This document shows positions 33,318 through 43,026 of a DNA stretch of 64,000 nt, piece after piece. Made by a program: the position numbers and the translations under genes. Positions within the stretch are counted from its first letter, which is position 1. Each line of letters starts with the position of its first letter. Under the pieces are notes generated by a model. It was given only the letters and a program-made list of their open reading frames with translations. It did not search any database and was not told the DNA's origin. Origin of the DNA: Sphingosinicella sp. CPCC 101087 (GTDB lineage: Bacteria > Pseudomonadota > Alphaproteobacteria > Sphingomonadales > Sphingomonadaceae). The stretch is from the NCBI RefSeq assembly GCF_004151485.1, contig NZ_SBFF01000002.1, forward strand, positions 248,001-312,000. The letters are read 5' to 3'.

Positions 33318-36300
33318 TCAGAAATTATAGCTGACGCCGACCTTGATCCGCCAAACCGATGACGAGACATTGATGAGATTGTCTTCCTCGAAGGCGTCCT
33401 GGCCGATGAAGTCGGTGATGATGTATCGGCCCTGATCGTCGACTCCACCGAGCGAGGCGACCTCCTGAAGGCCCGCGAAATTACGACGGCGTTGGACGTT
33501 CCAGCCGCTGTCGACGAAGTTCAGGAAGTTGTCGAACATCGCATAGAGCCGGATTCGGTCGTTGAACCGACCGCCGCTGATCAACCGGCCCGGCCCCGGC
33601 AGGTCCTGCGAGAAGGTCAGATCGAGGTCGAAATACCAGTCGTTCGAGCAGGTGTTGCGCTCGATCGTCCGGCCGACATGGCCCTTGGCGCAGCTCAGCG
33701 AGTTGGCGAAGGCGGTCAGCTCCTCGACCGCGCCCGCGTCGGACAGCGGGGAGACGTTCGGATCGTTGATGCCGCTCGGGATGTAGAGCAGCGCGTTGTT
33801 GTTGCCCGAGGCGGTGTCGTTGAACACGCCGCCGCCGGCAAAGGTCAGGCTGTACGGACGGCCCGAGCGGGCGACGAACGTAAAGCCGAACTGCGTCTCC
33901 AGGCCCTCGAAGAATTCCTCGGCGAAATTGCCCGAAAAGGTGAAGTTGTGACGGCTGTTGTAGAAGCCGCGCGAGGATGCCGGATTCTGACGGTCGAAAG
34001 CCGCGCTGAGATCGTAATTGGACCCAGCGGTCGAGTTGTACATGTTCCGGCGATCGCGCGAGTCGGTGAAGGCGTAGCCGGCCGTGAAGAAGCTCGATCC
34101 GCCGCTGGTGAAGAGGCCGCCATCGAAATTCTTCGACAGGATGATCGAGGCGACATGGCTGCTGTAGCCGCCCGAGTTGGTCAGCATGAGCTCGTCGTCG
34201 CGGCCCGTCACGAAACAGGCTGCGGAGAGGTTCTCGTAGACCGGCGCCGGGTTGGTGTCGACCAGCCGGGCGTCGCATCCGGCCACTGTCGGGTCGATGG
34301 CCCGATAGATCGGACGACCGTCGGTGGTGACGCCGATCGGCGTCTGCGACAGGTCGACGAGCGTATAGGGATCCCGATAGCGGCTGTAGATATAGTCGAG
34401 ATTGATCCTCCAGCCGCTGAAGAGCCCGCTGGCCGCAAAGCCGAATTCCGACTGGAAGCCGATATTCGCCCGGATGACCGTGGGCACCTTGATGTCCGGA
34501 TCGATCGATTGCGTGTCGCCGAGCCCGTTCGCGGCCCGCGAGATCCCGTCGGCCCGGATACAGGCCGGAACGCCGGCGAACTGGCCGCCCGAAACGACCG
34601 AGATCTGCCCGTCGGGGCAGTTCGCGGACGTCGTATTCCCCTCCGCGAAGCCGAAACCGTTATTCTGGAAGGCGTTGCCGAACCAGACGAGCGGATCGCC
34701 GCCGGAAAAGATGCCGACGCCGCCGCGCAACTGGGACCGCGAGAAGACCGCAAAGTCGTCGAAGTCGTAGGTGAAGCCGGCGCGCGGCAGGAACACCGGC
34801 TCCAGGCTGCTGAAGCCGGTGGTGTTCGGAAAGCCGTACCGGGCAGCGAAGTTGGGATTCGCGTCCGGCCGGCTTCCCGAGAAGAGGTCGGTGCGGACGC
34901 CGAGCACGACCTCTAGCTGGTCGTTCACCCTCCAATCGTCCTGGAGGTAGACCGAATAGATGGTCCGGTTGAAATCCGCGGCGGCGTCGTTGACGTCGCC
35001 GGTCCGCGAGAAATTACCGAAAGCGCCCACGGTCCCACCACTGACAACGCTGCTCGGGAAGGTCGAGGTCGACGTACCGGGCGACAACAAACCCGCTCGC
35101 AGGTCGTCCACGTTCCGGAAGACGAGGGTCCCGGTGGCATTCTGGACGAACAGGTTGAAGATATCCGCGCGGTTGACCTCGAATCCGACCTTGAACTGGT
35201 GATCGCCGGCATCGAGATTGGTGACGAAGCGGAACAGGTCCACCTTCGTCTGCAGGTCGTTCGCCGAGCGCGAGTTCCCGGGGCCGGCAAGGACGGTGGC
35301 GTCAGGCGTGCCGTCCGGATTGTCGATGCCGACGATGATGCGCGGGATCGGATTGGCCGACTGCGCCTCGCCTCCGCCGATCGGATCCTGAAGGTCCTGG
35401 ATGTCCGACCGCGAATAGCGGATCTCCGTGGACAGATTGTCCGTCCATTGCGAGTAGAGGCGGGCCGAGTAGTAATCCGACTTGGTGCCGCTGAGATAGA
35501 AGGTGTTGAGACCCACGATCTGCGGCGAAGAGCCGGTGAAGAGATCGTCCGCGCGAACCGTTGATTCCTCGAGTCGCTGATAGGTCAGTTCGAGGCGATG
35601 GTCGTCGTTGATCTGCCAGTCGAGGCGGCCGAACCAGCGGTCGTTCTCGAAGGGAAGATTGGTCGGCGGCGCGCCGGTCTCGATGCCGTAGACGCTGCTC
35701 AGGATGTCCGAGATTTCGTTGAACTGGTCGATCGAAACGCCGCGCACCTCGTTCGGGAAGCCGGCACCGGTGGGACCTTCGTCCTGAGACTCGCCGGCTT
35801 CTTGATGCTCGTAGGCACCGAAGAAGAAGAGACGGTCGCGCAGGATCGGTCCGCCGAGAGCAACGCCCCAGCGCTTGTCAGCATCGATCGGGCCGACCGG
35901 CTGACCGTCGACCGAGCTTCCGCGCAGGCCGTTATCCGAATATTCGAAGAAGGCGTCGCCATGGAATTCGTTGCCGCCCGATCGGGTGACGACGTTGATC
36001 GCGCAGCCGGTGAACTGGCCATATTCGACGTCGAAGGGCGCGAACTGGACCTGCGCCTCGCGGATCGCGTCATAAGGGATGGGAGTCGAGCTGCGCGACG
36101 AGAAGCCGGTATCGTTCAGGCCGTAAAGGTCGCTCTGCAGAATGCCGTCCACGGTGAAGCTGTTGCCGCGGTCGTTGCCGCCCAGGCAGGAGATGCGGTC
36201 GGAGCCCGAGCCGCCGTCATCGCGGTCGAGGCTGACGCGCGGATCGACGCGGATGATATCGCGGACGTCGCGATTGAAGCTCGGAGCGGTCTCGAGAACG

Positions 36301-36737
36301 GTCTGGCTGAACGCTGTGCCCGGCCCGATCGCCCGCAACTGCACATTCGCGCGCTGCGCCGTGACGATGATCGCTTCGCCGCCGTCCGCCGACGACAGCG
36401 CGAAGTCGAAGGTGGTAGTGCCCTGGACGGTGAGGGTGACGTTCTCGACGGTCTGGCCCTGAAATCCGGGTGCCTGGACCGTAATGGTGTAGGGACCGCC
36501 CGTGACGAGGTTCTGGGCGACGAAGAGCCCATCGCCGCCGGTCGTGCTCGTCCTAGTGGCGCCTGTGCGCGTGTCGGTAACGGTTACGGTTGCGCCGGAA
36601 ATCGGGGCTCCCGCTTCGTCGGCGACGCGTCCGGACACCGATGCGGTGATCTGCTGTGCATAGGCGGCGGGCGCAATGAAGGCGGACGCGGGAGCGACAA
36701 TGGCCGCCGCCGCGCAGAGCAATTTGAACTTGTTCAT
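33318..36737 (-). CDS. Oar-like TonB-dependent receptor with carboxypeptidase-regulatory domain
   Basis: This is a 1139-residue outer-membrane protein. Residues 1-28 are a signal peptide ending AYAQ. Residues about 32-112 form a carboxypeptidase-regulatory-like beta-sandwich ('VSGRVADEAGAPISGATVTV'), then a plug domain (about 125-250, with 'NSFTVDGILQSDLYGLNDTG' ), and a long barrel ending in Phe ('WRIKVGVSYNF'). This is the Oar arrangement, thought to import peptides or other large substrates. GGGGGAA lies about 11 bases before ATG. It is monocistronic: a hairpin follows it, and the AMP nucleosidase gene ends 174 bases upstream. Confidence 0.92.
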   Translation of the reverse strand: MNKFKLLCAAAAIVAPASAFIAPAAYAQQITASVSGRVADEAGAPISGATVTVTDTRTGATRTSTTGGDGLFVAQNLVTGGPYTITVQAPGFQGQTVENVTLTVQGTTTFDFALSSADGGEAIIVTAQRANVQLRAIGPGTAFSQTVLETAPSFNRDVRDIIRVDPRVSLDRDDGGSGSDRISCLGGNDRGNSFTVDGILQSDLYGLNDTGFSSRSSTPIPYDAIREAQVQFAPFDVEYGQFTGCAINVVTRSGGNEFHGDAFFEYSDNGLRGSSVDGQPVGPIDADKRWGVALGGPILRDRLFFFGAYEHQEAGESQDEGPTGAGFPNEVRGVSIDQFNEISDILSSVYGIETGAPPTNLPFENDRWFGRLDWQINDDHRLELTYQRLEESTVRADDLFTGSSPQIVGLNTFYLSGTKSDYYSARLYSQWTDNLSTEIRYSRSDIQDLQDPIGGGEAQSANPIPRIIVGIDNPDGTPDATVLAGPGNSRSANDLQTKVDLFRFVTNLDAGDHQFKVGFEVNRADIFNLFVQNATGTLVFRNVDDLRAGLLSPGTSTSTFPSSVVSGGTVGAFGNFSRTGDVNDAAADFNRTIYSVYLQDDWRVNDQLEVVLGVRTDLFSGSRPDANPNFAARYGFPNTTGFSSLEPVFLPRAGFTYDFDDFAVFSRSQLRGGVGIFSGGDPLVWFGNAFQNNGFGFAEGNTTSANCPDGQISVVSGGQFAGVPACIRADGISRAANGLGDTQSIDPDIKVPTVIRANIGFQSEFGFAASGLFSGWRINLDYIYSRYRDPYTLVDLSQTPIGVTTDGRPIYRAIDPTVAGCDARLVDTNPAPVYENLSAACFVTGRDDELMLTNSGGYSSHVASIILSKNFDGGLFTSGGSSFFTAGYAFTDSRDRRNMYNSTAGSNYDLSAAFDRQNPASSRGFYNSRHNFTFSGNFAEEFFEGLETQFGFTFVARSGRPYSLTFAGGGVFNDTASGNNNALLYIPSGINDPNVSPLSDAGAVEELTAFANSLSCAKGHVGRTIERNTCSNDWYFDLDLTFSQDLPGPGRLISGGRFNDRIRLYAMFDNFLNFVDSGWNVQRRRNFAGLQEVASLGGVDDQGRYIITDFIGQDAFEEDNLINVSSSVWRIKVGVSYNF

Positions 36738-36911
36738 GAATATTCCCCCGATAGCGCGATTCGCTGGCCCGCAGGCCCTGCAACGATTCGGCGAAAGTTG
36801 TGTGACAATCTCGAGGAGTGTCGCCCGGCCCCGAATACGGCCCGAACCGGTCGCCTCCTGCTTTTCGGCATCCCCGACGTGAGTCCCCGCCGGATTAGCG
36901 AACCGGGATTT

Positions 36912-38402
36912 TCAGCGGAAGGGGGGTTCGTCGAAGCTGCGCAACTTGCGCGAGTGCAATTTGCCGCCCTCGCGTCTAAGGATTTTAAGGGTTTCGATGC
37001 CGATCCTGAGATGCTGACTTATGGCGCGCTCATAGAAGGCATTGGCCTGCCCCGGCAGCTTAATTTCTCCATGTAGTGGCTTGTCGGACACACAAAGGAG
37101 CGTGCCGTAGGGCACACGGAAGCGATAACCCTGAGCGGCGACCGTGGCCGATTCCATGTCGATGCCCACCGCCCGCGACTGGTTGAAGCGCAGCGCCGAC
37201 AGCGTGTAGCGCAGCTCCCAATTGCGATCGTCGGTGGTGACGACCGTCCCGGTCCGCAGCCGATGCTTGAGCTGCTGGGGGTCCTCGCCGGTCACCTCTA
37301 CCGCGGCGGTGAAGAGGGCCTGCTGGATCTCCGCGATGGCGGGCAGCGGAACTTCGACCGGCAGCATGTCGTCGAGCACATGGTCGTCGCGCAGGTAAGC
37401 GTGGGCGAGCACATAGTCGCCGATCGTCTGGCTGGGCCTGAGGCCGCCGCAATGGCCGATCATCAGCCATACTTCGGGCCTCATCACCGCCAGATGATCG
37501 CAGATCGTCTTCGCGTTGGACGGCCCCACGCCGATATTGACCAGGGTGATGCCTTCGCCCTTCGGCGCGATCAGGTGATAGGCAGGCATCTGGTGACGCC
37601 GCCAGCCGCCTCGCGCCACCATCTCCTCGGCGTCGGGCGTATCGCGGGTCACATAGACCCCGCCCGACGCGGACAAGGCTTCGTAGGGGCTGTCCTCGCG
37701 GCGCAGCTCTTCGACCGCCCAGCGCACGAACTCGTCGACGTAGCGGACATAGTTGGTGAACAGGACGTAGCGCTGGGCGTGGTGCGCCGGCGTGCCGGTA
37801 TAGTGGCGAAGGCGAGCGAGGCTGAAATCGACCCGCGGCCCGTCGAACAGCGAGAGCGGCCGTTCGGGCCGAGTCGCATAGTTCCAGGCTCCGTCAGCAA
37901 TCTCGTCGCCGATATGGACAAGCTCCGGGGTGGGGAAGGTGCGCGCCAGCTCGGCCGCGCGGCCCTCCTCGAGGTGCAGGTCATCGCTGCCGTCGAGAAC
38001 ATAAGGATAGGGAATCTCGCTCCGGGAGCGGCCGACCGACACCTCCACTTCATAGTCGTTGACGAGGAGACCGACCTGCTCCTCGAGATATTTGCGGAAC
38101 AAGCGCGGCCGGGCGATGCTGGTGGCGTAGCGGCCGGGATGGTTCAGCCGGCCGAAGGCGCGCGAAGGAAACTCGGTTGGCCGCATTCGGTCGAAGTCGA
38201 TGCGCAGCTCCGGATAGGCAAACAGCCCGGACGCCCGCGCCTCGGCGTCGGGCACGGTCCCGTCCGCCAGATAGGCGGCGAGCGCGTTCCTCAGGTTGGC
38301 GACGGACTCGTCGTAAACCGCGGAGAGCTTCGCGATGATGTCCGGAATGTCGTCGACGCTGGTCAAGGATCTGAGCTTTCTCTGCATGGCCATCCACTGC
38401 AC
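36912..38402 (-). CDS. amn: AMP nucleosidase
   Basis: This 496-residue enzyme hydrolyses AMP to adenine and ribose 5-phosphate. It has the N-terminal AMNp_N domain (about 10-190) and a C-terminal nucleoside-phosphorylase-like domain with 'TLVNIGVGPSNAKTICDHLAVMRPEVWLMIGHCGGL' (about 290-325). It also has 'AVGIDMESATVAAQGYRFRVPYGTLLCVSDKPLHGE' (about 423-458), the ribosyl-site ME motif and catalytic Asp. Start choice among ATGs at 38402, 38393 and 38387 is open. It adds a second AMP-cleaving activity to the LOG-type gene 7 kb away. Confidence 0.94.
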   Translation of the reverse strand: MQWMAMQRKLRSLTSVDDIPDIIAKLSAVYDESVANLRNALAAYLADGTVPDAEARASGLFAYPELRIDFDRMRPTEFPSRAFGRLNHPGRYATSIARPRLFRKYLEEQVGLLVNDYEVEVSVGRSRSEIPYPYVLDGSDDLHLEEGRAAELARTFPTPELVHIGDEIADGAWNYATRPERPLSLFDGPRVDFSLARLRHYTGTPAHHAQRYVLFTNYVRYVDEFVRWAVEELRREDSPYEALSASGGVYVTRDTPDAEEMVARGGWRRHQMPAYHLIAPKGEGITLVNIGVGPSNAKTICDHLAVMRPEVWLMIGHCGGLRPSQTIGDYVLAHAYLRDDHVLDDMLPVEVPLPAIAEIQQALFTAAVEVTGEDPQQLKHRLRTGTVVTTDDRNWELRYTLSALRFNQSRAVGIDMESATVAAQGYRFRVPYGTLLCVSDKPLHGEIKLPGQANAFYERAISQHLRIGIETLKILRREGGKLHSRKLRSFDEPPFR

Positions 38403-38554
38403 CGCGGAGGTGTCGGTTCCGGGTCAATCCTCCCTTCGCCTCCTGCTCCGGCATGTCAAATGGACGGGAAGCAGCTTCTTTTTTTGATGAACCGCTCCGT
38501 GCGGCGACAGGAATGCGGTTAACGAGAGACTAACCATGCAAGGGAGGACAGGCC

Positions 38555-38728
38555 TTGCGAAGATATCGATACCGAACTCCGGCTCTGGCCGGGCCGTGGC
38601 GCGACTCGCCCGATCAGGCGCTCCGGGATGCCGAGCGCGCGCGGCAGGTGCGATTCGAGGGCCCTCAGGACGTCCGGTGGGTCGTTCCGGGCGAGATCGA
38701 GGAAGACCGTCCGGGCCGCTTACGTTAG
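38555..38728 (+). CDS. Small conserved basic protein, TTG start
   Basis: This 57-residue reading frame starts at TTG 38555 with AGGGAGG about nine bases upstream. The product opens MRRYRYRTPALAGPWRDSPD, goes on 'QALRDAERARQVRFEGP' and ends 'VRWVVPGEIEEDRPGRLR'. It looks like a small two-part domain: an N-terminal strand, a helix and a C-terminal strand. I believe similar short proteins occur in sphingomonads but cannot name a family. The strong ribosome site and biased codons favour a real gene. It lies upstream of the PilZ gene on the same strand. Confidence 0.6.
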   Translation: MRRYRYRTPALAGPWRDSPDQALRDAERARQVRFEGPQDVRWVVPGEIEEDRPGRLR

Positions 38729-38955
38729 CGGTTTTCGAGACCGCGGGGGTGGCCGCGCGAGCCCTGACCGAGGAAGCGGGCAGCCTTGGTCGACCGCGAA
38801 CATTCCGTCGGCTGCGGTGCCGAAAACGCTGCGAAATCTACGGTACGAAACGGTAACGATTTGTCGCGATAATGGCGGCGGCACGGGCGAGGGGACGCAC
38901 GAGCTGCCAAGACCGCAGGGGGCGGGCTTGGCGCCAGAGACGGGAGTGGTCTGGC

Positions 38956-39396
38956 GTGCTGAAAGCGATTCGGGACTGGGTCCGGGACGAAGACCCGAAG
39001 GACGAACCGGTCGAGGCCGAGACGATTCCGGCCGGGGAAGAGGATGAGGCCAGCGCCCTGTCGGCCAAGGAGCGCCGCCTCTCCGTGCGCCATGATTTCA
39101 TCGGACACAGGATCGTGATCCGCAGTCGCCGCACGCTGGCGCTGCTCCACCTCAAGGATCTCTCCTGCCACGGTGCCTGCGGGATCACCGACCTGCCGGT
39201 CGCGGTGGGAGCCATGGTTTTCCTCACCCTGAAGAAGGGCCGCTTCCACGCCGCCGAGGTTCGCTGGGTCAGGAACGTCATGGTCGGCCTCCGCTTCTAC
39301 CGGCCGCTCGACCCCGACATGGTCGAGCGGATTCATGCTGCCCACGTCGCCCGCAAGGCGAAGGGCGTGCCGATGGAACACATCGTGGCGGCCTGA
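38956..39396 (+). CDS. PilZ-domain protein
   Basis: This 146-residue protein has an acidic N-terminal 40 residues, then a PilZ domain with both cyclic-di-GMP binding motifs. These are 'RRLSVRHDF' (RxxxR) around residue 40 and 'KDLSCHGACGI' (D/NxSxxG) around residue 73. It likely transmits c-di-GMP signals to motility, pili or envelope functions. GTG 38956 is the likely start ('MLKAIRDWVRDEDPKDEP'), with GGGAG about 10 bases upstream. It is convergent with the antiporter gene 12 bases away. Confidence 0.88.
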   Translation: MLKAIRDWVRDEDPKDEPVEAETIPAGEEDEASALSAKERRLSVRHDFIGHRIVIRSRRTLALLHLKDLSCHGACGITDLPVAVGAMVFLTLKKGRFHAAEVRWVRNVMVGLRFYRPLDPDMVERIHAAHVARKAKGVPMEHIVAA

Positions 39397-39408
39397 TGCC
39401 GTTGGTCG

Positions 39409-40449
39409 TCAGATCAGCGTAGCGAGCAAGGCGAGGCCGGCGATGAAGATGAGGATCACGGCGAGGGAGTCATAACCCATCCTCAGGATGGTGCGGTCGC
39501 GATGCTCGAGCAGACCGACCATGAAGATTCCGATCAGCATCGCCCCGAGGAGGGCCGAAACGATCTCGAACGTCCCAAGCCTCTCCGTCACGGGCCCTCC
39601 CCGATAGACGAGGTCCGAAGGGAGGAAGAACGAGAGGTTGATGAAATTGGTGCCGAGCACCTGTCCGAACGCCAGCTCCGCACGGCGCAGGCGCAGCGCG
39701 GTGACGATGGTGGAGAGCTCCGGCAGGGAGGTGGCGATTCCGATCAGCGCGAAGCCGACCATGGCGCTGCCGAGGCCGGTCTGGACGGCGATCGAATCTC
39801 CGGCCTGGGACAAGGCGTAGCCGGCGGCGAAGATAAGCCCGCCGTAAGCGGCCGTCCTACTCCAAAGCGTCGACACCGGTACGGCAGCCTCGTCGCCGGC
39901 TGCGGTCGGCGCCCTGCGGACCGCCTCGCCGCTGACGGACCAGGGCGAGCGGCGATCGTAGCCGGTCGCTACCCAGAAGGCGCCGAGGCTGGCGGCACAG
40001 ATTACGAGGCTGGAGACGCCGATACGGGCGAAGGCGTAATCGTCCAGAAGGATGGCGCCGGCCACCAGGATGAGGACGAGCATGCACAAGGTCCCCATCA
40101 TCAGCACGGATGGGCGCGCGACGATGCCGGTGGCGGCCTCGCGACCGAGGAAGGCGTCGCCGATGGCAAGCAGCAACACGTTGATCGCCGCGCTGCCGAG
40201 CAGGTTGTTGAGGCCGAGCTCCGGCCGTCCGATCGAACCGGAGGTGAGGATGTTCGCGGCCTCGGGAAGCGAGGTGATCCCGCCGAGCAGCAGCATTCCG
40301 GCGAACGCCTGGTCCACCCGGGTCCGATCGGCGATCGCATCGACGGAGCGGGTAAGCCGGCCGCCGACGATCCAGACGACGGCGGCGGCGACGGCGAAGA
40401 CCGCGGCGCTCACCCAGAGCGGAGCGCCGGAAAGGTCGAGCGGACCCAT
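39409..40449 (-). CDS. Sodium/calcium exchanger family (CaCA) antiporter
   Basis: This 346-residue inner-membrane protein has two homologous halves of about five helices each. The alpha-repeat motifs are 'LLGGITSLPEAANILTSGSIG' (given around residues 54-74) and 'LIGIATSLPELSTIVTALRL'. A cytoplasmic loop around 180-200 separates the halves. The family exchanges Ca2+ for Na+ or H+. GAGGA stands directly before ATG 40449. The PQQ dehydrogenase gene lies upstream on the same strand, its stop 50 bases before this start. Confidence 0.9.
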   Translation of the reverse strand: MGPLDLSGAPLWVSAAVFAVAAAVVWIVGGRLTRSVDAIADRTRVDQAFAGMLLLGGITSLPEAANILTSGSIGRPELGLNNLLGSAAINVLLLAIGDAFLGREAATGIVARPSVLMMGTLCMLVLILVAGAILLDDYAFARIGVSSLVICAASLGAFWVATGYDRRSPWSVSGEAVRRAPTAAGDEAAVPVSTLWSRTAAYGGLIFAAGYALSQAGDSIAVQTGLGSAMVGFALIGIATSLPELSTIVTALRLRRAELAFGQVLGTNFINLSFFLPSDLVYRGGPVTERLGTFEIVSALLGAMLIGIFMVGLLEHRDRTILRMGYDSLAVILIFIAGLALLATLI

Positions 40450-40499
40450 TCCTCGCTAACGGAGACGGTCCTGCGGCGTTCCGGCGGGAAGCCTGGAGC

Positions 40500-42941
40500 T
40501 CAGTTCGCCGGCAGCGCGTAGGCGAGGAGCTCGTCCCCGATCGGCGTCTCCATGAAGTGGTGACCGCCGGCCATGATCACCACATATTGTCGGCCGCCCG
40601 CCTCGTAGGTCATCGGCGTCGCCTGGCCTCCTGCCGGCAGCACATCCTGCCACAGCGTCTCTCCGGTCCGGATGTCGATCGCGCGGATCAGGTTGTCGGT
40701 GGTCGCGGCGATGAAGATCAGGCCGGAGGCGGTCACGACGGCGCCGCCATTATTGGGCGTGCCGATGGTAAGCGGCAGCATCGAAGGGATGCCGAACGGC
40801 CCGTTGCGCCGCGCCGATCCGAACGGGCGATCCCAAACCGTGCGGCCGTTCCTGAGGTCGATCGCACGGATTCCGCCATAAGGCGGCCGCTTGCACAGGA
40901 GTCCGGTCAGCGGCAGCCTCCAGCCGGCATTGACGTCGATCGCGAAGGGCGTTCCCCATTGCGGATCGCCGGCACCTTCGGGGCTTCCACCCATGTCGCC
41001 GCCGCGGGCCTGCTGCTGCTGCGTCGCTTGCGGCGAGCCGCGCGGGAACCAGCCTTCTTCGTTCGCTTCCGCGCGCGGAACCAACCGGTTGTAGTTGGGG
41101 GTGTCATTATAATTGGCGACGATCACACCGCGCACCGGATCGATGGCGATCCCGCCCCAGTCGGTGCCGCCATTATAGCCCGGATACTGAATGAAGCGGC
41201 GGTCGACGGTCGGCGGCGTATATTGGCCTTCATAGGAGGCCCGGCGGAACTGGATGCGGCAGATCATCTGGTCGATCGGCGACATGCCCCACATGTCGCG
41301 CTCGGTGAGGGTCGGTTTGGCGAGACTGTGGAAGGTCGAGAAAGGCTGGGTCGGTGTGCGCCGCTCGGGCTCCACGCCGCCTTGGGGAACCGGCCGCGAC
41401 TCGACCGGGAAGAGGGGCCGCCCAGTGCGCCGGTCGAGCACATAGATGTCGCCCTGCTTGCTCGGAAGGACGAGGGCCGGCACCGGCGCGCCGTCGCCGG
41501 GAAAGTCGACGAGCGTCGCCTGGGCTCCCAGGTCATAGTCCCACACGTCCATGTGAACGGTCTGGAAATTCCAGCGGGGCCGCCCGGTCAGGACGTCCAG
41601 CGCGACCAGCGATGTGGCATAGCGATTTTCCGCCGGACGGCGGCTGCCGCTCCAATAATCGGCCGCGCTGTTGCCCATCGGCAAATAGACCAGCCCGAGC
41701 GCTTCGTCGCCGCTGGCGATGGTCCACATGTTGGGCGTTCCGCGCGCGAACTGCTGTCCGGCCGGCGGATCGGGGCTCCAGTCGGGATTGACCATGTCCC
41801 AGGCCCAGCGTCGCTCACCTGTCACCGCGTCGTACCCCTGGATCACGCCGGACGGCGCGTCGCGCCGCTGCCCGTCCAGGACCTGGTGTCCCGTGACGAT
41901 GATCCCGCGCACGATCGTCGGGGGCGAGGTGATCGAGACCATTCCGGGAACGATCGGGCCGAGGCCGGCCTTGATGTCCACCTGGCCGTTCCTGCCGAAG
42001 CCGGGGCAGAGTCGGCCGGTCCGCGCGTCGACGGCAATGATCCGGCCGTCGAGCGTGCCCTGAATGATCCGCGCCGCGCAGACCTGGTTCGGCGGCGCGC
42101 CTGGAACGGCGAAATAGGCCACGCCACGGCAGGCTGCGGTGTAAGGGATCCACTCGTCGGTTACTCCGGGATCGTAGCGCCACCTTTGCTGGCCCGTCGC
42201 CGGATCGAGCGCGATCATGATGTTCTTCGCCGAACAGAGATAGAGCGTGTCGCCGACCTTGAGCGGGGTCGTCTCCGCGCCATATTTGTCCTGCGCTGCT
42301 GCGCTGCCGGGCAGGTCGCGAGTGTGATAGGTCCAGACGCGCTCCAGCCGGCGGACATTGTCCGGATTGATCTGCGCGAGCGGCGAATAGCGGCGCGCGG
42401 CGTAGGTGCCGCCATAAGCCGGCCAATCGGAGCCGACGGTCATGAGCGACGGATCGCCCATTCCGGGCCCCAGCGGAGAGGGTAGCGCAGCGATGGCCGG
42501 CCGGTTCGCGCTCGATGCCAGGAGGCCGCCGGCTACGACCAGCAGAACGACCGCAGCGACCCCCGCCAACGCCGTTCGCCATTTCCACCGTTCAGGCTGA
42601 AGCAGGGGCATGATCAACAGGAGGAGAACCAGCAGCACGGTGGGAGCGATCACCCGCGGCACCAGTGCCCATCCGTCCAGCCCGACTTCCCACAGGGCCC
42701 AGACCAGCGTCAGCAGGAAGACGATGAGATAGACCCATGCGCCGGAAGGGCGGCCGCGGATCAGTAGCGCGCCCGAGGCGAGCAGGCCGAGGCCGGCCGC
42801 AAGATAGTAAACGGAGCCGCCGAGGGAGGCGAGCCAGACGCCGCCGATGGCGAGAACCAGGCCGATCAAGGCGAACAGCGCCCCGAGCAACATCACGATC
42901 AGCGACTTGCTGCGGGGCCGCTGAGACGCGTCGTGGGCCAT
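40500..42941 (-). CDS. Membrane-bound PQQ-dependent dehydrogenase, glucose dehydrogenase (Gcd) family
   Basis: This 813-residue quinoprotein has about five N-terminal TM helices (residues 15-150) and a periplasmic eight-bladed propeller. 'VGSDWPAYGGTYAARRYSPL' begins the propeller. PQQ-site features include 'WDYDLGAQATLVDFPGD' with the likely catalytic Asp, and repeated Trp-docking segments. Length and topology match E. coli Gcd (796 residues). It would oxidise an aldose, quinate or a related polyol and pass electrons to ubiquinone. The true substrate is not visible. ATG 42941 has AAGGGAGAG upstream. It is divergent from ctaG. No PQQ biosynthesis genes are in the window. Confidence 0.9.
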   Translation of the reverse strand: MAHDASQRPRSKSLIVMLLGALFALIGLVLAIGGVWLASLGGSVYYLAAGLGLLASGALLIRGRPSGAWVYLIVFLLTLVWALWEVGLDGWALVPRVIAPTVLLVLLLLIMPLLQPERWKWRTALAGVAAVVLLVVAGGLLASSANRPAIAALPSPLGPGMGDPSLMTVGSDWPAYGGTYAARRYSPLAQINPDNVRRLERVWTYHTRDLPGSAAAQDKYGAETTPLKVGDTLYLCSAKNIMIALDPATGQQRWRYDPGVTDEWIPYTAACRGVAYFAVPGAPPNQVCAARIIQGTLDGRIIAVDARTGRLCPGFGRNGQVDIKAGLGPIVPGMVSITSPPTIVRGIIVTGHQVLDGQRRDAPSGVIQGYDAVTGERRWAWDMVNPDWSPDPPAGQQFARGTPNMWTIASGDEALGLVYLPMGNSAADYWSGSRRPAENRYATSLVALDVLTGRPRWNFQTVHMDVWDYDLGAQATLVDFPGDGAPVPALVLPSKQGDIYVLDRRTGRPLFPVESRPVPQGGVEPERRTPTQPFSTFHSLAKPTLTERDMWGMSPIDQMICRIQFRRASYEGQYTPPTVDRRFIQYPGYNGGTDWGGIAIDPVRGVIVANYNDTPNYNRLVPRAEANEEGWFPRGSPQATQQQQARGGDMGGSPEGAGDPQWGTPFAIDVNAGWRLPLTGLLCKRPPYGGIRAIDLRNGRTVWDRPFGSARRNGPFGIPSMLPLTIGTPNNGGAVVTASGLIFIAATTDNLIRAIDIRTGETLWQDVLPAGGQATPMTYEAGGRQYVVIMAGGHHFMETPIGDELLAYALPAN

Positions 42942-43026
42942 ATCGCTCTCCCTTGGCTGCGGAACCGACTCGCACCAGATCGGTTCCGAAGGGGAGTTTC
43001 GGGACCGCGAAGGGACCTCCGCCGTC

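Noticed and set aside
38536-38856. 106-residue frame starting at 38536
   Set aside because: Arg/Gly-rich with no features. The overlapping TTG-start frame at 38555 has the better ribosome site and composition.
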